Assembly (NCBI GenBank): GCA_938008865.1
Contig: CALLJA010000222.1
Location: 1 to 9,295, forward strand
Source of the DNA: an uncultured Anaerolineales bacterium
GTDB taxonomy: Bacteria; Chloroflexota; Anaerolineae; Anaerolineales; Villigracilaceae
Length of the DNA: 9,295 bases
Direction of reading: 5' to 3'
In this document: piece after piece, positions 1 through 7,121 of the stretch
Position numbering within the stretch: position 1 is the stretch's first letter
How the letters are laid out: each line of letters begins with the position of its first letter
Position numbers and translations under genes: made by a program
Notes under the pieces: model-generated
What the model was told of the DNA's origin: nothing
Databases searched by the model: none
The model's input: the letters and a program-made list of their open reading frames with translations, nothing else

Positions 1-155
1 TCCTGCGCGGGGATGAGGTGTCCCTCGGCGATCACGTCCGAAGCAGGCACAGGCGTGGATTCAGGCGCGGTGGCGGTCGCCTGCTGCGGCGCACAGGCCG
101 AGAGGAGGAAGGCCAGGATGGCCAGGGACAGGAATATCGGGCGGGTCTTCTTCAT
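1..155 (-). CDS. Lipoprotein, probable periplasmic adaptor (MacA/HlyD-like), N-terminal part only
   Basis: Fifty-one residues are visible before the gene leaves the left edge. They begin with a lipoprotein signal peptide: KK at 2-3, a hydrophobic core at about 6-18, and the lipobox L18-S19-A20-C21, so Cys21 should be lipidated after signal peptidase II cleavage. A flexible stretch rich in Ala, Thr and Pro follows, then VIAEGHLIPAQ, which resembles the first beta strand of membrane fusion proteins of the HlyD/MacA type. The ATG at 153-155 has an AGAGG ribosome site at 161-165, five bases upstream, and starts 29 bases after the permease stop. The position directly after a MacB-type permease supports an adaptor that links permease and substrate on the outer face of the membrane. 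The lipoprotein call is firm. The adaptor call rests on a short match plus context, and the C-terminal body is not visible. Confidence 0.75.
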   Translation of the reverse strand, partial: MKKTRPIFLSLAILAFLLSACAPQQATATAPESTPVPASDVIAEGHLIPAQ

Positions 156-184
156 GGGTACCTCTTCGCAAAAGGGTTGAATCG

Positions 185-2617
185 TTATTCGTAGGCCAGC
201 ACTTCGCGGATGGTCAGCCTGGCCGCATTGCGGGCGGGCAGGATGCTCGCCACGGCGGAGAGCGCCAGCACCAGCGCCAGCCAGATGGCGTAGCCCATGT
301 AGGTGAAAACCACTTCGATGGGCGTCTGGAAAACTGCCAGGCTGACAATAGTGGACAGCATGTAGGTGAAAGGGATCGAAAGGACGATGGCCAGCGCGAA
401 CGAGATGACGCCGATCACCACCCCCTCGGCGATGACCGTGCGCATCACGGCGCGGTCGTCGGCGCCGATGGCGCGCATGATGCCGATCTCGCGCGTGCGC
501 TCGAGCACGTTCATGCCCATCGTGCCCGTCAGGCCCATCGAGCCGACCACGGCCGTCAGCACGGCCATGATGAGCAGGAAGGTCACGAGGATGTCGAGGC
601 TTTCGGTGGCAGAATCCAGCGAGGCGTGCCCCGCTTCGGACTGGCGCAGGTCGAAGCCCGCATCGCGGAAATAGGTATCCAGCCGCTCGGCCATCACTTC
701 CTGGGAGGCGCGGTCGTGACTCTCGGTGATGACACGGAAGGAATAGGCGCGGTTTGCCAGGTTGTTCAGTTCGGAGATGTACCCGAAGGGCGCATACGCA
801 AACACACCCTCGCGGTCCATGAACTTGAAGATGCCGACCACCTTCCAGTCTTCCTCCTGGCCGTTGACCTTGATCTTGATGGCCTGACCGGGCTGCAGGT
901 CGGGATAATGTTTGAGCACCGACTCGCTGACCGCCAGGCAGCGCACGTCATCGGATTGCAGCCAACGGCCCGAGACCAGCAACGGCTGCACCAGGCGGCT
1001 GTCGGCAGGTGGGCCAAAGATGTTGAGGTTTTCCAGCGCATTCCCGTTCACGTCGAGGATCTCGCCGCTGATGAACTGCCAGCCCTCCACGCCCGCGACG
1101 CCGTCCACCTGCATGACGGCCTGTTCGATCTCGCGCAGGCGGTAGGGGCGGTCGAAGTCGACCACCACATCGGCGGAGAAGTATTTGCCGATGGTGCCCA
1201 TGTAATCGTGCAGGGTCACGCGCACGTTGAAGACCGCAATGAAGATGGCCCCGCCCATGGTCAGCGTGAAGAGCGTCAGCAGCAGGCGTCCGCGGCGGCG
1301 GAAGGTGTTGCGCAGCGAGATGACAAAAGGCCGCGGGATGTGGATTCCGCGCCGCGCAAGAAGGTGTGTAAACTGGACCTGGAACCAGTCCAGCCAGTGG
1401 ACGCGTTTCTCACCCGCCTCGGGCTGCTGGTTGTCCTCGGTCAGGTTGCCGCTCAAGGCCGAGAGTACGGTAATGCGCGAACCGTTCACCACGGGCGCCA
1501 ATCCCGCCACCAGCGGCACGAGCAGCCCCACCGCGATCTGGATGAAAGCCGAAAGCGGCACCACACGATAACCGAGCAGGTCGAAGTTCAGGGTCGTAGC
1601 GATGTAGTTGGAGAGGGCATATGCGCCCACCCCGCCCAACGGGACGGCAATCAGCAGGGCGATGATGCCGAAGGACAGGATCAGCACCAGGTACAGAATC
1701 AACACCTGGCGGCTGCGCCCGCCGATCAATTTCATCACGCCGATGTAACGCAGGTGCTGGTTGAGCAGGGCGCTCAGCGTGTTGGCGATCAGCGAACTGG
1801 ACAGGAACAGGATCAGCACGCCCAGCGCCAGCAGGATGCCCAGCACGGCGTTGAGCGTGTCGGTCAGCGGGTGTTTGTGCGTCTCAGAGAAACGCGAACG
1901 GAGGACGATGGAGCCGCCCTTCTCGACCTTGTCCTTCAGCGCCGCGCCCACCTCGCGGATATGCGGCAGGTCGTCGCCGCCCGAAGAAACCGTGACGTAC
2001 AGGCGGTTGAAGGACTGCGGCTGTTGCAGCGAAGTCAGGGTGCTCATCGTGATGTAGGCCGTTTCGGCAGCCAGGAAATCGCCCGCACCGATGGCCGAGT
2101 CCTTGACGATGCCCACAACGGGCAGGACCTTGGTCGAGCCGTCTGACAGTTGGAATTCGAGATCACCGCCCAGGCCTGTATCCAGCTCTTCGAGGACGCC
2201 AGTTTCGAGCACCACTTCGCGCTTGTCAGGGATGAACTTGCCCTCGATGGGCCTGAGCAGGTTGATGGTGTTCTTCTCGAAATCGTCAAAGGCCACCAGG
2301 TCGATGGTGGTCCACTTCTGCGTGCCCGGCACGCGCACGCGCACGTTGAAGACGCGCCGCGCCTCGGCCTCCTGCACATCCTCGGCGTTGCGCACCGAGG
2401 CCAGCACGGTGTCGTCGAAATCGACCATGCGCAGTTCGATGTTGGCGGGCACGTTAGAGGCGTACGAAATGCCCATATCGCCGCGGATGATGACAAACGC
2501 GCCCGAGATCACGCCGATCGAGAACACGCCGACTGCAATGGAAAAGACCACCAGCAGGGTGCGGGCAATATTATCGAACAGGTCGTGGAGGACCTTACGC
2601 CAACGGGGTCGGAACAT
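185..2617 (-). CDS. ABC transporter permease with two FtsX/MacB modules
   Basis: This 810-residue membrane protein is built from two similar halves. Each half has one membrane helix, a large external domain, then three more helices. Likely helices lie at about 18-44, 258-280, 305-332 and 355-379 in the first half, and 443-465, 674-698, 726-754 and 774-793 in the second. After the second helix of each half comes the FtsX coupling segment: HLRYIGVMKLIGG near 288-300 and ERTREIGIMRAIGA near 706-719. The protein ends with PARNAARLTIREVLAYE, the usual FtsX tail. The family moves lipoproteins, peptides or drugs, or transmits force across the membrane, using LolD/MacB ATPases; the substrate here is unknown. 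The start is set at the ATG at 2615-2617 because AAAGG lies at 2622-2626. An in-frame TTG at 2627-2629 would begin inside the neighbouring palindrome and has no ribosome site. The ATPase genes are separated from this gene by three signalling genes. Confidence 0.93.
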   Translation of the reverse strand: MFRPRWRKVLHDLFDNIARTLLVVFSIAVGVFSIGVISGAFVIIRGDMGISYASNVPANIELRMVDFDDTVLASVRNAEDVQEAEARRVFNVRVRVPGTQKWTTIDLVAFDDFEKNTINLLRPIEGKFIPDKREVVLETGVLEELDTGLGGDLEFQLSDGSTKVLPVVGIVKDSAIGAGDFLAAETAYITMSTLTSLQQPQSFNRLYVTVSSGGDDLPHIREVGAALKDKVEKGGSIVLRSRFSETHKHPLTDTLNAVLGILLALGVLILFLSSSLIANTLSALLNQHLRYIGVMKLIGGRSRQVLILYLVLILSFGIIALLIAVPLGGVGAYALSNYIATTLNFDLLGYRVVPLSAFIQIAVGLLVPLVAGLAPVVNGSRITVLSALSGNLTEDNQQPEAGEKRVHWLDWFQVQFTHLLARRGIHIPRPFVISLRNTFRRRGRLLLTLFTLTMGGAIFIAVFNVRVTLHDYMGTIGKYFSADVVVDFDRPYRLREIEQAVMQVDGVAGVEGWQFISGEILDVNGNALENLNIFGPPADSRLVQPLLVSGRWLQSDDVRCLAVSESVLKHYPDLQPGQAIKIKVNGQEEDWKVVGIFKFMDREGVFAYAPFGYISELNNLANRAYSFRVITESHDRASQEVMAERLDTYFRDAGFDLRQSEAGHASLDSATESLDILVTFLLIMAVLTAVVGSMGLTGTMGMNVLERTREIGIMRAIGADDRAVMRTVIAEGVVIGVISFALAIVLSIPFTYMLSTIVSLAVFQTPIEVVFTYMGYAIWLALVLALSAVASILPARNAARLTIREVLAYE

Positions 2618-2621
2618 ATTA

Positions 2622-2626
2622 CCTTT
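2622..2626 (-). promoter_or_regulatory. Ribosome binding site that sets the permease start
   Basis: AAAGG on the minus strand lies four bases before the ATG at 2615-2617. It supports that ATG over the in-frame TTG at 2627-2629. Confidence 0.55.
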
Positions 2627-2627
2627 C

Positions 2628-2662
2628 AAGACCTCGGAGGTCTGTGAGACCTCCGAGGTCTT
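2628..2662. repeat. Perfect 35-base inverted repeat between the hybrid kinase and permease genes
   Basis: The left arm AAGACCTCGGAGGTCT (2628-2643) is perfectly complementary to the right arm AGACCTCCGAGGTCTT (2647-2662), with the 3-base spacer GTG. Each arm is also nearly palindromic by itself: AGACCTC, one base, GAGGTCT. The element starts 9 bases after the hybrid kinase stop and ends 10 bases before the permease ATG. No T run follows on either strand, so it is not a standard intrinsic terminator. It resembles a short dispersed palindromic (REP-like) element that could fold in mRNA to shape stability or relative expression. It shares its design with the element at 5191-5223. Confidence 0.85.
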
Positions 2663-2671
2663 CTCTCGTAA

Positions 2672-4753
2672 CTACTGTAACAGCGCGGCGATCTCGGCAG
2701 CCGTGTATGGTTTGGGCTGCACATCCTTGACGCCGCTGCGCAGGTAGCGCGTGACGCGCTCGGGGTTAAGCGCCGCCGTGAGGATGACCGTCTTCGAGGT
2801 CAAGCCTGCTTTTTCGAGAGCAGATAAGGCCTCGTCCATGCTCAGGGCGGAGCAATACTCGTCGACCAGGACCAGGTCGGCGGCAGGGAGTTTCTTCAGG
2901 CTGGTCTGGCGGGTGACCTTGACACCCGCGCCCCCAAGCAGGGCCGCAAAGGCCGCAGCCCACTCGTCGTCGTCGTCCACCAACAGGATGGAGGAGACGC
3001 CGTCGAGCGAGAGGCTTTCCCCGTCCACCCGCGCCAGCGGCAGGTGGATCTCCACCCGCGAGCCTTTACCCTCTTCGCTTTCGAGCGTAATGCGTCCCTG
3101 CGCCTGCGAGACGACGTGCAGGCTGGCGGGCAGGCCCAGGCCCTGGTGTCCGCGCGTGGAGAAGAACGGCGACCAGGCCTTTTCGAGTGTTTCGGCGGGC
3201 ATGCCCGCACCATCATCCAGGATGACCAGTCGCAGCATTCCGCGCTCGTCAGATGGAGAAGCCGCCACGCGTACGGACGTCGCGCCCGCCTCACCCGCAT
3301 TTTGCAGCAGGTTGCCGAGCGCGCGTACCAACTGGGTGCTGTCGGCAATGACGTAGGCCGCAGACGGGTCGATCTGGGTCGAAAGCAGGCCAGCCGCCAG
3401 TCCACGCTGCAGGGCGGCCGCTTCGAGCGCATCCGCCAGCAGGACGGGGCGAGGCTTCTGCTCGCGCACCGCGCCGATCAACTGCTCCTTGACCTGCGTG
3501 ATCTGCTCGGCGCTCTCGGCGATCATGTCGAGGTCTTCCTTGAGCGAGTCAAGGTCGACCTTCCCCTCGGCGATCTCTTCGCGCAGGCGCGAAACCGTCA
3601 GCGAGATGGGCAGGGTCTTGTTGCCGATCCAGTGGATGGCTTCGGTGGTGGCGGTGGTCAGCGCCTCGAAGACCTTGGTGCGCAGCAACTCGGCATGGGC
3701 CTCCTTGAGGCGTTCGAGGGCGTAGGCGTTGTTGATGGCCACGGCCAGGTGCTCGGCCATGGTCAACAGCGTGGTGATGTCGTCCTGACTGAAGGCGCGT
3801 TCCTCCACGCTTTGGATGGTCACCGCGCCGAGGACGCGATGCCCGAAGATGAGCGGCAGGGCCATCTCGGAGCGGGTATGCGGCAGGTGCGGATTCTTGA
3901 AATGGACCCGCTCCTCTTCGACGTCGAGCGCAATGCGCGCTTCCCCGAAACTGACAGCAGCCCCGATCATCGAGCCCGGTCCCACCTTGAGGCGGTACCC
4001 TTCGGCCAGCATGGCCTTGCCCGCTTCACCGTAGCCCGCGCGCAGCACAGCGTACTCGCCCGACTCGTCCAGCAGGAAGACGCCCGCATAGTAAAAACCA
4101 TAGGCTTCGCAGATGATGTTGACCGTACCAGGCAACAGCGCGTCCAGGCTGAGAATCGAGGTTACCTCGCGACCGACGACGTTGGCCGCCTCCAGTAACC
4201 GTGTACGGCGCTCCGCCTGGCGGATGAGGTCCTGGTTCCTGCGGTGCAGGTTCGAGTTGTGGATGGCGATGGCGAGCTGGTCAGCCATGGTCTGCAGCGC
4301 GGAGATGTCGTCCTCGAGAAAGGCGGCTTCCTGTTCGCTTTGGACGGTCAGCGCACCAATGACTTCGTCACCGACGATCAGCGGCAGGGCCATCTCAGAA
4401 CGGGTGTTGGGCAGGTGCGGATTCTCGAAGTGGACCGCCTCCGCGCCCACATCCAGTGCAATGCGCGCCTGACGGTGCTGCACGCAGGCGCCGATCATCG
4501 AGTTGCCGCCTGCCAGCAGTTTGTGCCCCTCAGCGAGCATGGCCGCGCCCGCCTCGCCTCGTCCCGCGCGCAACACAGCATACTGTCCTGTGGCGTTGAG
4601 CAGGAACACGCCCGCATAGTAGAACTTGAATTCATCGCAGATCACGTCCACCATGCGCTGGAGCAATTCCTGCGGGTCCAGGATCATGGTGACCATCTTG
4701 GCCGCGCGCGCGGCGGTCTTCAACAAGTGCGTTTGTCGTTCGGCTGGAGTCAT
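2672..4753 (-). CDS. Hybrid sensor histidine kinase: GAF-GAF-HisKA-like-HATPase-receiver
   Basis: This 693-residue protein has no membrane segment and is probably cytoplasmic. Two closely similar GAF domains lie at about 15-170 and 185-345, each with an NPHLPxTRSEMALPL motif (110-124 and 287-301). The dimerisation/phosphotransfer helices follow at about 355-432. The likely phosphorylated residue is His374 in EAIHWIGNK, an unusual H-box. The ATPase domain (about 438-574) shows the N-box with Asn485, the G1 box DDGAGMP (513-519), the F-box SPFFSTRG (528-535) and a G2 box GHQGLGL that lacks the usual GGTG. A short C-terminal receiver (about 587-693) keeps an acidic pocket (Asp593-595), Asp631, Thr659 and Lys681, but has VDEY where most receivers have a D-x-x-MP motif. 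The ATG at 4751-4753 has GAGGT at 4759-4763, and the gene follows the receiver gene by 20 bases. The family passes phosphate from His to Asp. The ligand is unknown. Confidence 0.92.
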   Translation of the reverse strand: MTPAERQTHLLKTAARAAKMVTMILDPQELLQRMVDVICDEFKFYYAGVFLLNATGQYAVLRAGRGEAGAAMLAEGHKLLAGGNSMIGACVQHRQARIALDVGAEAVHFENPHLPNTRSEMALPLIVGDEVIGALTVQSEQEAAFLEDDISALQTMADQLAIAIHNSNLHRRNQDLIRQAERRTRLLEAANVVGREVTSILSLDALLPGTVNIICEAYGFYYAGVFLLDESGEYAVLRAGYGEAGKAMLAEGYRLKVGPGSMIGAAVSFGEARIALDVEEERVHFKNPHLPHTRSEMALPLIFGHRVLGAVTIQSVEERAFSQDDITTLLTMAEHLAVAINNAYALERLKEAHAELLRTKVFEALTTATTEAIHWIGNKTLPISLTVSRLREEIAEGKVDLDSLKEDLDMIAESAEQITQVKEQLIGAVREQKPRPVLLADALEAAALQRGLAAGLLSTQIDPSAAYVIADSTQLVRALGNLLQNAGEAGATSVRVAASPSDERGMLRLVILDDGAGMPAETLEKAWSPFFSTRGHQGLGLPASLHVVSQAQGRITLESEEGKGSRVEIHLPLARVDGESLSLDGVSSILLVDDDDEWAAAFAALLGGAGVKVTRQTSLKKLPAADLVLVDEYCSALSMDEALSALEKAGLTSKTVILTAALNPERVTRYLRSGVKDVQPKPYTAAEIAALLQ

Positions 4754-4773
4754 GGTTTACCTCGCTATGATGT

Positions 4774-5163
4774 TTAACCCTGGCCACCCAGGATTCTTTG
4801 GATCAATTCCACCAGGCCTTGTTCGCGGCCTTTGACAAAGAAGGCGCTCGCGCCGCCCGAGACAGCCTCGCGGGCCTTGTTGACCTCATCGTAGGCGGTC
4901 AGAATCACCACGGGCAGGTCGGCGCGTTGCTCTTTCAGGTTGGCAAGCAGGTCCAGGCCCGCGCCCGCCTTGGGTGTGGCGTCGAAGCCTGGCATGTTCA
5001 GGTCGAGGATGGCAATGTCCACCTGGGCCCTGTTCTGGGCGAAGGTCTCGCTGCCGCTCTTGCAATCCGAGGCCGTGACCACGTCATAGCCCGCGCGCAG
5101 CAGGGTCTTTTCCAGACTGCGCAGTACCAGTTTTTCATCATCCACCAGAAGAACAGTCGTCAT
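4774..5163 (-). CDS. Stand-alone receiver (CheY-like response regulator)
   Basis: This 129-residue protein is a single receiver domain with no output domain. Asp8 and Asp9 form the acidic pocket, Asp54 in ILDLNMPG is the phosphorylation site, Thr89 (ILTA) is the switch residue and Lys111 is the conserved lysine. Two details are unusual. Lys111 is followed by Gly-Arg-Glu where most receivers have Lys-Pro. The loop after NMPG carries about five extra residues (around FDATPKAGAG) before helix 3. The start is the ATG at 5161-5163, because AAGGAG (5171-5176) sits seven bases upstream; an ORF extended to 5187 would place this ribosome site inside the coding region. It lies between two kinase genes, so it is probably a shuttle or output partner for one or both. 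Such proteins act by protein contact, not by DNA binding. Confidence 0.93.
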   Translation of the reverse strand: MTTVLLVDDEKLVLRSLEKTLLRAGYDVVTASDCKSGSETFAQNRAQVDIAILDLNMPGFDATPKAGAGLDLLANLKEQRADLPVVILTAYDEVNKAREAVSGGASAFFVKGREQGLVELIQRILGGQG

Positions 5164-5170
5164 AAAGTTT

Positions 5171-5176
5171 CTCCTT
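5171..5176 (-). promoter_or_regulatory. Strong ribosome binding site of the receiver gene
   Basis: AAGGAG on the minus strand lies seven bases before the ATG at 5161-5163. It fixes that start over a possible upstream start at 5187. Confidence 0.85.
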
Positions 5177-5190
5177 GAAAAATTCATTCC

Positions 5191-5223
5191 AAACCCTAAA
5201 GGTTTTAAAAACCTTTAGGGTTT
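5191..5223. repeat. Perfect 33-base inverted repeat overlapping the 3' end of the first kinase gene
   Basis: The left arm AAACCCTAAAGGTTTT (5191-5206) is perfectly complementary to AAAACCTTTAGGGTTT (5208-5223) around a single central base. On the minus strand the element supplies the last two codons of the kinase (AAA CCC, Lys-Pro) and its TAA stop (5215-5217), so it has shaped the C-terminus of that protein. It ends about 15 bases before the receiver gene's ribosome site. No separate T run follows, so it is not a typical terminator. The 15-base arm differs from the arm at 2628-2662 at six positions, all transitions, which suggests a shared family. Confidence 0.85.
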
Positions 5224-7116
5224 CGTCGGCAATCTCACAAAGAACGTTGCACCTTTTCCTGCTTCGCTTTCGAGCCAGACCTGGCCGCGGTTCTGCGTCA
5301 CGATCTGCATACAGGCCGAGAGTCCCAGGCCCGTGCCGCCGCGGTCGCCTTTGGTGGTAAAGAACGACATCCACACGCGCTCCTGGATCTCGGGCGGGAT
5401 GCCTGGTCCGTTGTCACTGACGGCCACCAGCACATGCTCGGCCTTCTTGTCGCGCCGCGCCCGCACCGTGATGCGCGGCTCGGGCTGACCCGCCAGCGCC
5501 TCCCAGGCATTCTTGACCAGGTTGTTGAAGACCTGCTCCATCTGGCGCGCGTCGCAATACACATCGGGCAGGTTCCTGGCCACGTCCAACGCCACCACCC
5601 CGCGCGGCAGACCCATGTCCGTCACCAGGGTGGTCAGCATCTCGTCCAGCGACACAGAATCGGGCTTCATCTGGCGCGCAGGTCCGATCAGGTCCTCTTT
5701 GATGTTGAGGATGATCTCGGCGCTGTGCTCGATGATCTTCAAATCCTCAAACAGCGACTCGACGCTCAACAGCGCCGCCAGCCGCCTCGGCGAGTAAGCG
5801 GACATCTCGCCTGCCAGCTTTTCCAGGCCGAGATGATTCTCTTCGGCTTCTTCGAGGACCGACTGGATGGTCTCGTCCAACGGACCCAGGTCCATGCCCG
5901 AGGCTTTCAACCGCCAAAGGACCGCCAGCAGCAGGGACACATCTTCGCGGGCGCGGCGCACGCTGCCCGCGATAGGCGCGGCCTTGTTGCCCACCCAGTG
6001 GATGGCTTCGCCTGTCGCCGTGGCGATGGCCTCATACGTCTTGGTGCGGACCAACTCTGCGGTAGCCGCTTCGAGCTTGGACAACAATTGCGCGTTGTTG
6101 ATGGCGATGGCCACTTGGTCGGCCATGGTCTGCAGCGAGGTGATGTCCTCTTCGGTGAAGGCGTTCAGTCGCCCGCTTTGCACCGTCAGTGCGCCCAGCG
6201 GATGCGACTTGACGACCAGCGGCAAGGCCATTTCGGAGCGCGTCTGTGGCAGGTGCGGATTCTTGAAATGCGAGGTCTCGCCTTCCACATCCAGCGCGAT
6301 CTGCGCCTTCTGCGAACGGATGGCCCGCCCGATCATGGACTTATCGTCCACGGCCAGTCGGAACTGTTCGTCGAGCATGGCGCGCCCCGCTTCGCCGTAA
6401 CCCGCCCGCAGCACCGCCCATTCTTCGTCGTCAGAAACCAGGAACACACCCGAGTAATATAAGTCGAATTCCTTGCAGATGACGTTCACAGCGTATTCGA
6501 GCAATTCGTCCAGGTCGAGGATCGAGGTGACTGCCTGTCCGACGCGCGCGGCCATCTCCAACAATTTGTGACGCCGCTCCAGCATCGACAACATGCGCCC
6601 GTTCTGCTGCAACAGGTACTTGTTGCGCTCGGCTGCATGGGTCAATTGACGAACGTTGTTCTCCAGCCGCTCTACCAACTCCTGCTGATAGGCCTCGTGA
6701 TGACGCTCGGCCTGTTCCAGCTTCTCGCGCCTGCCATTCAGGAAGGCGTCCACCTGCTCGCGGAAGGTATCCACCTCGATGGGCTTGGGGATAAATCCCA
6801 CCGCGCCCGCCGCCAGCGCCCGTTCCCGCGAATCTGCGCTCACATCCGCCGAGACGATCACCAGCGGCACGTTCGGCAGGATCTTGCTCAGGCGGGTGGC
6901 CGCCTCGCGGCCCGTCATGTGCGGCAGGTTGTGGTCGAGCAGCACGATGTGCGGACGAGTCTCCTCGGCCAGTTGCAGGCCGTCCAGCGGGTCGGCCGCT
7001 TCCAGCACCACGTATTTCCCTTCCAGCAGGCGCCGTACAAGCAGGCGCGCCGAGTCGTTGTCCTCGATGTAGAGGACGCGCGGCAGCGAACGCGGGTCGA
7101 GGGCGGGCTGGGCCAT
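5215..7116 (-). CDS. Sensor histidine kinase: receiver-coiled coil-GAF-HisKA-like-HATPase
   Basis: This 633-residue soluble protein starts with a receiver (about 12-125): Glu18/Asp19 acidic pocket, Asp61 in VLLDHNLP as phosphate acceptor, Ser89 and Lys111-Pro112. A charged, probably coiled-coil linker (about 128-185) leads to a GAF domain (about 186-342) with the motif NPHLPQTRSEMALPL (286-300). The phosphotransfer helices hold His373 in EAIHWVGNK and continue to about 485. The ATPase domain has N-box Asn531/Asn532/Asn536 (EQVFNNLVKNAWEAL), G1 DNGPGIP (568-574), F-box SFFTTKG (584-590) and a canonical G2 GGTGLGLS (593-600). The stretch from His373 to KEDLIG is about 52 residues longer than in the second kinase. 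The ATG at 7114-7116 comes five bases after the ATPase stop. A GGAGG lies 12 bases upstream, which is rather far. The N-terminal receiver suggests that it takes phosphate or a conformational input from another kinase. Confidence 0.92.
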   Translation of the reverse strand: MAQPALDPRSLPRVLYIEDNDSARLLVRRLLEGKYVVLEAADPLDGLQLAEETRPHIVLLDHNLPHMTGREAATRLSKILPNVPLVIVSADVSADSRERALAAGAVGFIPKPIEVDTFREQVDAFLNGRREKLEQAERHHEAYQQELVERLENNVRQLTHAAERNKYLLQQNGRMLSMLERRHKLLEMAARVGQAVTSILDLDELLEYAVNVICKEFDLYYSGVFLVSDDEEWAVLRAGYGEAGRAMLDEQFRLAVDDKSMIGRAIRSQKAQIALDVEGETSHFKNPHLPQTRSEMALPLVVKSHPLGALTVQSGRLNAFTEEDITSLQTMADQVAIAINNAQLLSKLEAATAELVRTKTYEAIATATGEAIHWVGNKAAPIAGSVRRAREDVSLLLAVLWRLKASGMDLGPLDETIQSVLEEAEENHLGLEKLAGEMSAYSPRRLAALLSVESLFEDLKIIEHSAEIILNIKEDLIGPARQMKPDSVSLDEMLTTLVTDMGLPRGVVALDVARNLPDVYCDARQMEQVFNNLVKNAWEALAGQPEPRITVRARRDKKAEHVLVAVSDNGPGIPPEIQERVWMSFFTTKGDRGGTGLGLSACMQIVTQNRGQVWLESEAGKGATFFVRLPTKP

Positions 7117-7121
7117 GAGCG

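Noticed and set aside
626..2146. A 506-codon open frame on the plus strand, opposite the permease
   Set aside because: Its translation is rich in Gln, His, Arg and Asp with no domain or membrane pattern, and it lies fully antisense to a clear FtsX-type permease. It is a by-product of G+C-rich codon use.
2618..2629. Longer permease start at the TTG at 2627-2629
   Set aside because: It falls within the palindrome with no ribosome site before it, while the ATG at 2615-2617 has AAAGG at a usable distance.
2628..2662. The palindrome considered as a Rho-independent terminator
   Set aside because: No T run follows the stem on either strand, and the permease gene starts 10 bases further on in the same direction.
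3044..4198. Long plus-strand open frame opposite the hybrid kinase, with similar ones at 5434-6462, 7491-8315 and 8282-9037
   Set aside because: All are antisense to genes with intact motifs, show the same Gln/His/Arg-rich shadow composition, and have no recognisable domain.
5191..5223. The palindrome considered as a transcription terminator or an operator
   Set aside because: The stem is A+T-rich with no separate T tract, and there is no promoter sequence next to it. A repeat-family origin fits better.
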